Part shown: positions 25,038-32,968 of the stretch, piece by piece
How the letters are laid out: the number at the start of each line of letters is the position of its first letter
Numbering within the stretch: position 1 is the first letter of the stretch
Translations under genes and position numbers: made by a program
The notes under the pieces: generated by a model
What the model saw: the letters and a program-made list of their open reading frames with translations, nothing else
Database searches by the model: none
What the model was told of the DNA's origin: nothing
Assembly: GCA_002067315.1 (NCBI GenBank)
Contig: MVRA01000040.1
Span: forward strand, 1 to 34,623
From: Methanocella sp. PtaU1.Bin125
GTDB lineage: Archaea > Halobacteriota > Methanocellia > Methanocellales > Methanocellaceae
Length of the DNA stretch: 34,623 bases
Reading direction: 5' to 3'

Positions 25038-25541
25038 ATGCAGAACAAGCCCTGTGCGATCCTGCTGGCGATCCCGCGCTCGGACAAGCCTTACGTATCG
25101 GTCCTGATGAAGGAGGCCGACACGACCTTCGCCCACACCACGAACATCCTGTCGGACATGGAGGCCTACGGCCTCGTGGAGTTCGTCAGCGAGGGCCGGA
25201 TGAAGTACGTGAAGCTGACCCGGCGGGGCAGGGACATCCTGAAGTCGCTGCAGTCGCTGGACGGGGCTCTCGGCGGCGGGGACCTGCTGCGGAGCCTCAA
25301 GCGGCTCGAGACGCGGGTGAGCGGCATCGAGGCGCGGCTGAAGGCCGGGGAGCTGAGCGAGCGGATGAGGAAGCGGACGGCGAAGTCGCTGGAAGAGATC
25401 GCTGCCCGGTCGGCCCTGATCGAGCGCGAGGCCCCGCTCTTCCGCAACGAGCGCCTGGACTACGAGGTCAGGGTCATGCGGGAGCGGCTCGAATATTTGA
25501 AAACGAAGCTCCCGGCGGGCGACGCCCCGGACAGCCAATAG
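25038..25541 (+). CDS. Winged-helix (MarR-like) protein with coiled-coil tail
   Basis: The 167-aa protein as started here has a winged helix-turn-helix (about 1-75: TTFAHTTNILSDMEAYGLVEFVSEGRMKYVKLTRRGRDIL) and a long charged coiled coil (about 85-160). Coding character clearly continues upstream of this ATG (ESIQEDRKDIKQIF, completing helix 1) as far as a GAGGGG ribosome site, but no ATG, GTG or TTG occurs in frame between the upstream TAG (24969) and 25038. The true start may be unusual, or a base may have been lost. It ends 64 bp before mre11 and may regulate that operon. Confidence 0.8.
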   Translation: MQNKPCAILLAIPRSDKPYVSVLMKEADTTFAHTTNILSDMEAYGLVEFVSEGRMKYVKLTRRGRDILKSLQSLDGALGGGDLLRSLKRLETRVSGIEARLKAGELSERMRKRTAKSLEEIAARSALIEREAPLFRNERLDYEVRVMRERLEYLKTKLPAGDAPDSQ

Positions 25542-25605
25542 TTTCAGTACGCAGTTGAGTTAAAGGTTAATACACGCCTGCCCAACAAATACAGGAGGAT
25601 GCCCC

Positions 25606-27009
25606 ATGAACTTTATCCATACGGCGGACCTGCATCTCGGCTACCGGCAGTACGAGCTGGACGAGCGGTTCCGCGACTTCGGCCGCTCGTTCCTGGAGGT
25701 CGTGGAATACGCCATCGCCGCAAAGGCGGAGTTCGTGCTGGTGGCCGGCGACCTGTTCAACGCCCGGAACATCAACGCGCCGACCTACATGCAGGCGTTC
25801 CACATCCTCGGGAAACTGCAGTCAGCCGGCATCCCGTGCCTGGCCATCGCCGGCAACCACGACCGGCCCTTCCTGCGGGATCACCTGTCGTGGCTGGAAG
25901 CGCTGGAAAACCACGGCCTGATCCGGCTCCTCCGGCCCGGGGAGGAAAAGCTGATGCGGGGCTATGTCGACATCGGCGGCACCCGGATTTTCGGCATGAG
26001 CTACGCGGGCTCGTCGACGTCGGCGATCATCCCCCGGATCGCGGACGAGATCAGGGAGATCAACGCCGCGGATCCGCCGGAGTATACAATTCTCATGATG
26101 CACGCCGGGGTCGAGGGGCAGGCGAAAGGCAACATCATCGGGGAGACGCCCTACGGGGACTTCCTCAAGCTGAAAGGCGTCGTGGACTACCTCGCGCTCG
26201 GGCATTACCACAACGCCTACGCGCTGGACGGCTGGGCCTATAACCCCGGCAGCCCGGACACCTGCTCGCTGTCCGAAGTGAACGAGCCCAAAGGCTTCTA
26301 CCACGTCCGGGACGGCAAAGCGGAGCTCAAGGAAGTGCGCCGGCGCCCGTTCATATTCGCCAGCGTCCGGCTCGACGATCACCTCGATGCCACGTCACTG
26401 ATCTCCGCCCTCGAGAAGAAAGTGGCGTCGATCCGGAAGCCCGAAGAGCCGCCGGTCGTGATCGTCCAGTTCCGGGGCTGCCCAGGCTTCGACCGCTCCC
26501 ACATCGACGTGGAGCACGTGAAACAGTTCGTCACCGAAAAGCTGGACCCGCTGTACGTAGACGTCCGCTTCGACCTGTCCGGCGACCCGTTCTGCGTCTC
26601 CGGCGTCGAGACAGGGGGCGTCGATCGCGCGGTCATCGAGCGGGAAGTGCTGAGCCGCTTTGCCGCGGCGGACAGCATGCTGTCGGAATACGGCCACTAT
26701 TTCGCCGCGTCGCTGTCGGAAGTAAAAGACCTGGCGGTCAAAGGCGCGGACGCGGAGACGCTGGACGCGCTGATGCGGAAGGCCTTCGAGGACATCAGGG
26801 ACAGGAAGGCGCCCGTCTCCGGGGCCGTCGTCGTGGTTAAGGCGGCGGACGAGATGAAGCCGCCTGCAGAGCCGGAACCGGCCACGCCCCCTGCGCCGAA
26901 GCCCGCGAAGGAACGGAAGAAGAAGGCGCCCGCCCCTCCGGCGGAAGAGCCGCCCGCGCCAAAGGTGCAGCGCAAGACGCTCAGCGAGTTCTGGGGTGGC
27001 AAGCCGTGA
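25606..27009 (+). CDS. mre11: DNA repair exonuclease/endonuclease Mre11
   Basis: The 467-aa protein has all the phosphoesterase metal ligands: D8 and H10 (TADLHLG), D49 (AGDLFN), N84-H85 (GNHDR), H166 (MMHAG), and H200 and H202 (GHYH). A capping domain follows, then a Pro/Ala/Lys-rich, probably disordered tail (about 405-455) ending in RKTLSEFWGGKP. Mre11 with Rad50 opens and trims double-strand-break ends. GGAGG stands seven bases before the ATG. Its stop codon overlaps the GTG of rad50 by four bases. The tail makes it longer than most archaeal Mre11 proteins. Confidence 0.97.
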   Translation: MNFIHTADLHLGYRQYELDERFRDFGRSFLEVVEYAIAAKAEFVLVAGDLFNARNINAPTYMQAFHILGKLQSAGIPCLAIAGNHDRPFLRDHLSWLEALENHGLIRLLRPGEEKLMRGYVDIGGTRIFGMSYAGSSTSAIIPRIADEIREINAADPPEYTILMMHAGVEGQAKGNIIGETPYGDFLKLKGVVDYLALGHYHNAYALDGWAYNPGSPDTCSLSEVNEPKGFYHVRDGKAELKEVRRRPFIFASVRLDDHLDATSLISALEKKVASIRKPEEPPVVIVQFRGCPGFDRSHIDVEHVKQFVTEKLDPLYVDVRFDLSGDPFCVSGVETGGVDRAVIEREVLSRFAAADSMLSEYGHYFAASLSEVKDLAVKGADAETLDALMRKAFEDIRDRKAPVSGAVVVVKAADEMKPPAEPEPATPPAPKPAKERKKKAPAPPAEEPPAPKVQRKTLSEFWGGKP

Positions 27010-29351
27010 TCATCCGCAAGATAGCGCTGGAGAATATCAAGAGCTATAAGACAGCCGAGATCGAGCTGACCGACGGCATCACCGGCATCGCGGGCCTGAA
27101 CGGCGCCGGCAAGTCCACCGTGCTGGAAGCGATCGGCTACGCGCTGTTCGACTGCCTGGCGTACACGCAGAGCGAGTTCGTCCGCAAGGGTGAAAAGACC
27201 GGTAAAGTCGCGATCACGTTCGAGGGCGCGGACGGGATCGAGTACACGGTCACCCGCAAGTGCGGCGCGTCGCAGGCCTATCACATCGAGAACGAGCAGG
27301 GCATCCGGCTCTGCGAGGGCAAGGACGACGTCGGCGACATGCTGTGCGAGCTGCTGGGCTACCGGGTCAACGAGCTGAAGCAGCTCCGGGCGCTGTTCGA
27401 GAACGCGATCGGCGTGCTCCAGGGCACCTTCGTCTCGGAGTTCCTGGAGAGCAGGGACAAGCGCAAGGCGATCTTCAATCCCTTGCTGCGCATCGAGGAG
27501 TACGACCTCGCCTCGAAGAACATGCTGTCGCTGAAAAACCTCGTCGAGCGGCGCATCGACACGCTGGAAAACGAGAAAAAGTTCCTCGAGGGCCGGGCAG
27601 ACAAGCTGGCGACGCTGGAGGACGAGAGGAAAAAGCTGCAGGACGAGAGCGGTGGCCTCGCCGCGCAGTCGGCCGATAAAAAGCGCCTGCTGGACGAGGC
27701 CCGGGCGAAAAAAGAGATGATGGACGCGGCGGAGAAGGTCGTGCGGGAGCTGGAGGCGCGGCAGCGCGTCGCCATGGCGGAGCTGGCCGCCGCCGGGCGG
27801 GACCTCGAGACGGCCCGCCGGCAGCACGAGGCCGCCGAGGCCTCGGCCGGGCGCCTGCGGGAGAGCGAGCCTGGCTATATAGCTTACAAGGCAAAGCTGG
27901 AAGAGAAAGACGCTCTTGAAAAGAAGCGCGTCGAGCGGGACGAGGTCAAGAACGCGATCGACGCCATCCACAATCAGCTGACCGGGCTGAAGGCCCTAGA
28001 CGGTAATTGCGACCGGACGCTGGCCGAGATCGCGCAGGCAGAAAAAGAGCTGCCGGCGCTGGAACAGAAGGCGGGCGAGCAGGAGCGCCTCGAGGAAGAG
28101 AAAGCGAAGGTCGCGTCCCTGATCGGCGCCAGGGACATGGAGCTGGCGCAGGTGAAGGAGCGCATGGCCCGGGCGAAGGGGAGCAAAGGAAACCTGTGCC
28201 CGGTCCTGCTGGGCGTAGAGTGCGCGTCGGTGCAGGACTTCTCGTCGTACTTCGGCGAGCAGGTGAAGCGCATCGAGGCCGATCGCGCCGGCCTGCTGGC
28301 GAAGATGAACGAGATCGCTTTCAAGATCAAAGCGCTGGGCAACGCGAAGGTCGAGCTGGGCGTACGGCGGGAGACCGTCAGAAAGCGTGAGAAAGCCCTG
28401 GCGGAAAAGGCGGCGGTCGCGCAGGACATCCAGGCGAAGAACGCGGAGCTGATGCCGCTCGTGGTCCGGCTGAGCGGTTTCGGGCCGCTGTTAAAATCGA
28501 TCGAAGCTCTGAACGCCGAAATCAAAAACCTCCGGCCTCATTACGAGGCCTACCAGCAGAACCTGAAGCTGGCAGGCCAGAAAGACGACCTGCAGAAGGC
28601 GCTGGCAAAGGCGACGGCGTTGCAGGCGCAGCACGAGCGGAAGCTCCGGGAGATCGGCGCGGAGCTGGAGGAGAAGCAGCGGTCCTACGACCGGGACGGC
28701 CACGGGGCCGCGAAGTCTGCCTGCGAGACCCTCTCCGGCGAGATCGCCTCGATCGCGGCACGCATGGAGGCGGGCGCCCGGCGGCTCGCCGCGGTGAACG
28801 CCGACATCGGCCAGATCGCCCTGGACCTGACCCGCATCAAGGAGATCGAAAACGGCCAGGCCGCCGAGCGGGAATACCTCGGTTTCATCGAGCGGTGCCG
28901 CAGTATCCTGAAGCTGGCAGGCCCGGAGATCGTGAAGTTTTATATCGATTACATATCACGCGAAGCAACGAGCATGTATTGCGAGATAGCCAGCGACCGC
29001 CGCGTCGAGATCCGGTGGACGCCCGACTACGACATCCTGCTCGTCGAGGACGGCCGGGAGCGGGCGTTCCGGCAGCTGTCCGGCGGCGAGCAGATGAGCG
29101 CGGCGCTGGCGGTGCGCCTTGCCATCCTGAAGATACTGACCAGCAGCGACGTGGTCTTCCTCGACGAGCCCACGCAGAACATGGACGAAAGCCGCCGCCA
29201 GAACCTCGCGCAGGAGATCCTCCGGATCAAGGGCTTCCGGCAGATGATCGTCATATCCCACGACGACACGTTCAACGCCAACCTCGAGAACGTGATCGAG
29301 ATCGAGAAGGTCAACGGCGAAAGCGGCGTCAGGGGGCGGCCGGTTGCTTGA
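27006..29351 (+). CDS. rad50: DNA repair ATPase Rad50
   Basis: The 781-aa SMC-like protein has Walker A GLNGAGKS (30-37) and a Q-loop region. A long coiled coil runs about 170-650, interrupted by the hook, with the signature LSGGEQMS and Walker B VVFLDEPTQNMDE near the C-terminus. It forms the Mre11-Rad50 complex that tethers and resects DNA ends. The zinc hook is unusual: instead of C-x-x-C it has C398 and C406 (LCPVLLGVEC), seven residues apart. The coiled coil is short, making the protein smaller than the usual 850-900 aa. The GTG start overlaps the mre11 stop, and the rad50 stop overlaps the nurA start. Confidence 0.97.
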   Translation: MIIRKIALENIKSYKTAEIELTDGITGIAGLNGAGKSTVLEAIGYALFDCLAYTQSEFVRKGEKTGKVAITFEGADGIEYTVTRKCGASQAYHIENEQGIRLCEGKDDVGDMLCELLGYRVNELKQLRALFENAIGVLQGTFVSEFLESRDKRKAIFNPLLRIEEYDLASKNMLSLKNLVERRIDTLENEKKFLEGRADKLATLEDERKKLQDESGGLAAQSADKKRLLDEARAKKEMMDAAEKVVRELEARQRVAMAELAAAGRDLETARRQHEAAEASAGRLRESEPGYIAYKAKLEEKDALEKKRVERDEVKNAIDAIHNQLTGLKALDGNCDRTLAEIAQAEKELPALEQKAGEQERLEEEKAKVASLIGARDMELAQVKERMARAKGSKGNLCPVLLGVECASVQDFSSYFGEQVKRIEADRAGLLAKMNEIAFKIKALGNAKVELGVRRETVRKREKALAEKAAVAQDIQAKNAELMPLVVRLSGFGPLLKSIEALNAEIKNLRPHYEAYQQNLKLAGQKDDLQKALAKATALQAQHERKLREIGAELEEKQRSYDRDGHGAAKSACETLSGEIASIAARMEAGARRLAAVNADIGQIALDLTRIKEIENGQAAEREYLGFIERCRSILKLAGPEIVKFYIDYISREATSMYCEIASDRRVEIRWTPDYDILLVEDGRERAFRQLSGGEQMSAALAVRLAILKILTSSDVVFLDEPTQNMDESRRQNLAQEILRIKGFRQMIVISHDDTFNANLENVIEIEKVNGESGVRGRPVA

Positions 29352-30492
29352 CCTGAAATTATTATCCGGCGAGCTGGACGCCCGCAGGGAGGAGATCGTC
29401 GGCTACGACGGCGAGACCTCGTCCACGGGAAAGCTGTACGCGGACCGGCTGCGCCTGCTGGACGACCTCGATCTCTCAGTCAACACGCAGCTCGGCCCGT
29501 ACTCGGGCAGTAAAGTGCTGGAGGAGGGCCCGTTCATCCGGCGGTTCGGGCAGGGGTTCCCGTCCCGCCAGGAGGCCACCGACTGGGCGCTTGGCGTCCT
29601 GAAGGACCGGAACGTCGCCGCCGTCGACGGCAGCCAGATCTACCCGTCGAGACACATATCCGTGCCCATCGGGCTGGTCCAGGCATGCACGGTCGTCAAC
29701 AGCCATAACGGCGACCGTCGTTTCGCTACAGACGCGAAGCTCCACCTGATGCTGCCCGCCGACTTCGAGGAGAACGGCAGCTACGTCTTCGCCCAGGCCC
29801 CCGTATCTACGAAACGGTTCGAGCTGGAATGCCAGCAGATCGGCGCCTTCATGCGATCACACCCCGGCGACATGGTCTTCCTGGACGGCTCGCTGGTGCT
29901 CTCATTCACCGGCCAGCAGGAAGAGAAGGAACAGGCCCGGTACGTCAGGGCGATCACGGATCTGCTCGACGTATCGGAAGAGACCCGCTCGCCGCTCATC
30001 GCCTACACGGACATGTCCATGAGCAAGGATATCCTCACGCTCATGCGCCATGCTTTCAGCCTGCCGCAATCCGGCCACCTGACCGACGCTTTCCTGATCA
30101 GCGACCGGATGCGGTGGGGGGACCGGACCCGGGCATTCGCCTGTGACAGAGACGACCGGCTGCAGAAAGGCCAGAAATCGACGCTCGACCTCTACGGCCG
30201 GCACCGGGACAACGTCGCCTTCTTCTTCATCATGTCCGGCGGCCACCTGGCCAGCAAAGTGGAAGTGCCCCGGTGGTGCTTTGACGAAGGGCTGATGGAG
30301 AAGATTGCGGATACGATCAGGGCAGAGTGCATCATCAGGCCCGGCTACCCGGACATCATCCACCGGGCCCACGAATATGCTTCCATCAGCTTCGCCGAGG
30401 CCGGGATGTTCCGGGGCATGATCGACGCCTTCGCGGCGAAGCACCGGATAAAGATCTATAAGAGCGCCAAGGAGCTGAATAAGCAGTTATAA
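29344..30492 (+). CDS. nurA: DNA end-resection nuclease NurA
   Basis: The 382-aa protein has NurA's two acidic metal-site segments, VAAVDGSQIY (D95) and MVFLDGSLVL (D181), and the C-terminal GYPDIIHRAHEYASIS block. NurA is the 5'-3' nuclease that works inside the HerA hexamer in archaeal end resection. The TTG start lies within the end of rad50 (8-bp overlap) behind a GGGGG stretch, so it is translationally coupled. It ends 48 bp from a convergent histidine kinase gene. Confidence 0.95.
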   Translation: MLDLKLLSGELDARREEIVGYDGETSSTGKLYADRLRLLDDLDLSVNTQLGPYSGSKVLEEGPFIRRFGQGFPSRQEATDWALGVLKDRNVAAVDGSQIYPSRHISVPIGLVQACTVVNSHNGDRRFATDAKLHLMLPADFEENGSYVFAQAPVSTKRFELECQQIGAFMRSHPGDMVFLDGSLVLSFTGQQEEKEQARYVRAITDLLDVSEETRSPLIAYTDMSMSKDILTLMRHAFSLPQSGHLTDAFLISDRMRWGDRTRAFACDRDDRLQKGQKSTLDLYGRHRDNVAFFFIMSGGHLASKVEVPRWCFDEGLMEKIADTIRAECIIRPGYPDIIHRAHEYASISFAEAGMFRGMIDAFAAKHRIKIYKSAKELNKQL

Positions 30493-30540
30493 TCCAGGAT
30501 CTCAACTGTTAAAAACGGTTAAAAAGCCGTCCGATCTGCT

Positions 30541-32154
30541 CTATTCTATCATGGGCAGCATGACTGCGAACCTGGCACCCTTCGTGTGGTCACCCGGCAC
30601 CCGGTCCTCGACCCAGACCCGGCCATCATAGCTCTCCACGAGCGACTTGACAAGATATAATCCGAGGCCCATACCCTTTGCCTTTGAAGTGCTCTTCAGC
30701 ATACGGTCGAATATCTTTCCCTTGAAATCGTCGGGGATGCCTGGCCCGTTGTCCTCGACCGTGACGCGGCAGTATCGGCTCCCCTCATCGACCATTTCCA
30801 GGCTTATGACGACTTCCGCCCGATCCCCGGTGTGCTTGATCGCATTGCTCACCAGGTTAGCGAACACGTCATATAACAGCTCATTGGCATAGACCAGGCA
30901 TTGCTCGCACTCGTTGATGTTCAGAGTAATGGCCTTATGCGGGACCGCCCCGAACTCCCGCTGCAAGTCCCTGAGTATCTTGCATACGTCGACTTCCTGG
31001 GCCTGGAACACGCCGTCTTTGAGCTTCTGCAGTTTCCGCACGTTCTTGATCAGTCTCGCGCTCCGCTGTAGCACCTCGATAGGCTTATCAAGGAGCGCGT
31101 TCCGGTCCGCATCCGGATACATATCCCGGGCCAGCTCGAGATAACCCAGCGCGATCTGGTGCATGTTGTTAATGTCGTGACCCATGAGGTCCAGGTAGAG
31201 CTCGACCTGGGCTTTGGCTTCCCGCAGGGCTTTCTCGGACTCCTTTTTATTCGTGATGTTCCGGATGACGACGATGAGCTCATCGCCGGTCAGGGGCATT
31301 AGCCGGGCCTCATAGTCCTGGAAGCCCTGCTGCATCGGCATGGTGTATTCGACGATCCTCAGCTCACCCGTAGCCATCGTGTTCCGGATCTCCTGACGGA
31401 ATATTGCGGCGATTTCCGGGGGAAGCACGTCTTCGATCGTTTTCCCCAGGAATTGCCCGGGCCTGACGTAGAGATTTGACAGACTACCCGCATGGTAATC
31501 TAAGAACACGCCCTCGTCACTGAGACGGAAATAGATGTCGGGCAGTGCCTTAAAGATGGCCTCGATCTCAGTGAGCTTCTGGAGCAGTTCCGCCTCGGCC
31601 CGCTTACGCTCGGTGATGTCCCGGTTCACGCCACGGTATCCCCGGTAGTGCCCGGAATCGTCGAATAGCGGTATGCCGGTCGTCTCGATGAACGCCACGC
31701 TGCCGTCCTTTCTGATCAGCCGGTTCTCCACGCGTTGTATCGGTTCGTGTCGGGCAATGGCAGGCCAGGCGATCGACTTCATCCGCTCCAGCTCATCTTC
31801 CAGCATGAATTCAAAGGGGCTCCTGCCGAGGACTTCTTCCGGCTCATAGCCCATGATGTCCCGCATCTTCGGGCTGTTGTAGGTCAGGGCAAAGCCGGCA
31901 TCGGTCTCCCAGACCCAGTCGCCGGTTTTCTCGACGAGGCTGAGATCCCGCTCCTCGCTCTCCCGGAGCGCATCTTCAGCCATCTCGCGATCAGCAATGC
32001 CATGAGAAAGAGGATGGCGGACCTTGAGGTTGAGCTCATTTTCCAGGACCGCGATACGATTATTAAGCTCGGCGATCAATCGGTCCTTGCTGGCAGAGTC
32101 CCGGCTATTACGAGTGAAACTCGACCTGTTCCTGGACCTCGATTTCGCTGCCAT
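30541..32154 (-). CDS. Cytoplasmic PAS-PAS histidine kinase
   Basis: The 537-aa protein has a basic N-terminus with a short coiled coil (about 22-70), a PAS domain (about 68-185), and a second PAS (about 195-302). HisKA follows with H326 in LMGHDINN, then an HATPase with NLVSNAIKH, VEDNGPGIP and MGLGLYLV. There is no membrane segment, so it should sense an internal cue such as redox state or a small ligand. The kinase core is clearly related to that of the kai-operon kinase (shared LYLDLMGHDI). No response regulator is adjacent. ATG 32154 is preferred to GTG 32160. It interrupts the run between nurA and herA on the opposite strand. Confidence 0.93.
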   Translation of the reverse strand: MAAKSRSRNRSSFTRNSRDSASKDRLIAELNNRIAVLENELNLKVRHPLSHGIADREMAEDALRESEERDLSLVEKTGDWVWETDAGFALTYNSPKMRDIMGYEPEEVLGRSPFEFMLEDELERMKSIAWPAIARHEPIQRVENRLIRKDGSVAFIETTGIPLFDDSGHYRGYRGVNRDITERKRAEAELLQKLTEIEAIFKALPDIYFRLSDEGVFLDYHAGSLSNLYVRPGQFLGKTIEDVLPPEIAAIFRQEIRNTMATGELRIVEYTMPMQQGFQDYEARLMPLTGDELIVVIRNITNKKESEKALREAKAQVELYLDLMGHDINNMHQIALGYLELARDMYPDADRNALLDKPIEVLQRSARLIKNVRKLQKLKDGVFQAQEVDVCKILRDLQREFGAVPHKAITLNINECEQCLVYANELLYDVFANLVSNAIKHTGDRAEVVISLEMVDEGSRYCRVTVEDNGPGIPDDFKGKIFDRMLKSTSKAKGMGLGLYLVKSLVESYDGRVWVEDRVPGDHTKGARFAVMLPMIE

Positions 32155-32431
32155 AGCCACGCCCGCGTGAAAAATTATTGAATAGTAATCATTGATTGAC
32201 GATAATTATTACGAAATTGGAATGGTACGGCTTTTTATAAATATTTATGATTGCTATCCGACCCATAATGATAATTAATCCGATAGAAGCATCATCGGAA
32301 TGACACGCCCATTAGTTTCAAAATGCTCGTGCATCAAGTATTTCTCTCTTAAGCATTGAATATCAGCTAGGCATGCGTTAGTCATCGAAGCCTTACAGGG
32401 GATTATCGTTATAACGGAGAGGAAAAGAGGT
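32155..32431. promoter_or_regulatory. AT-rich divergent promoter region
   Basis: This spacer separates the PAS kinase from the HAS-barrel/herA pair. A near-palindromic TATA-like stretch (32231-32249, TTTTTATAAATATTTATGA) could serve the kinase. No clear box is seen at the right distance for the HAS-barrel gene, whose ATG follows GAGAGG and GAGGT. Confidence 0.45.
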
Positions 32432-32968
32432 ATGAAAATCGGATCGGTCGTGCAGGTGAGGACGTTCTCGGAATACGTGGTCAGGACGCCCGTCGACCGG
32501 AACGACGGCTATGTGCCCGCCTCGGGTATCGCGCCGGGGACCTATGTCTCGATTAAAGCTCAGGAGGGCAGAGTGATCGGCATCGTGACCAATGCGATCC
32601 ACAGCGTTAAAGAGGACTACCTGCCATATCTCCCCGAGGGAAAGCAGGAGGTGTTCCTGCCGTATGCCACCGATTACCGCAGCTCGTACCTGGTGGTCAC
32701 CGGCATCGGCAACGTGCAGGAGGCCGGGCCGGCCTACGAGTTGCGCTTCACCCCGGGCATCAACGACCTGGCCGAGGTCATGGAGCCGGAAGAGATCCGG
32801 GCGTTCCACCTCTGCGACGGCAAAGCCAGCTTCGCCTACTACCGGCGGCTGTCGCAGGCGGTCGACCCGGCCACGCTCATTTGTGCCATCGACAACGCGG
32901 CCCGGGCGATGCCGGAATGTGCCCCGATGCTGAAGGCATTGAAAAGGCTCACGGAGAAGAAGCTATGA
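32432..32968 (+). CDS. HAS-barrel domain protein, likely HerA partner
   Basis: The 178-aa protein opens with a beta-barrel-type sequence (GSVVQVRTFSEYVVRTP, then GTYVSIKAQEGRVIGIVTNAI; about 3-60) resembling the HAS barrel at the N-terminus of HerA and ATP synthases. A second domain follows (about 65-178) with FHLCDGKASFAYYRRL. It overlaps the herA start by four bases (ATGA), so the two are translated together. It may seat on or regulate the HerA ring. The fold call is by pattern only. Confidence 0.7.
   Translation: MKIGSVVQVRTFSEYVVRTPVDRNDGYVPASGIAPGTYVSIKAQEGRVIGIVTNAIHSVKEDYLPYLPEGKQEVFLPYATDYRSSYLVVTGIGNVQEAGPAYELRFTPGINDLAEVMEPEEIRAFHLCDGKASFAYYRRLSQAVDPATLICAIDNAARAMPECAPMLKALKRLTEKKL

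Noticed and set aside
26697-27971. 424-aa minus-strand protein
   Set aside because: It is antisense to mre11 and rad50, which carry full catalytic motifs.
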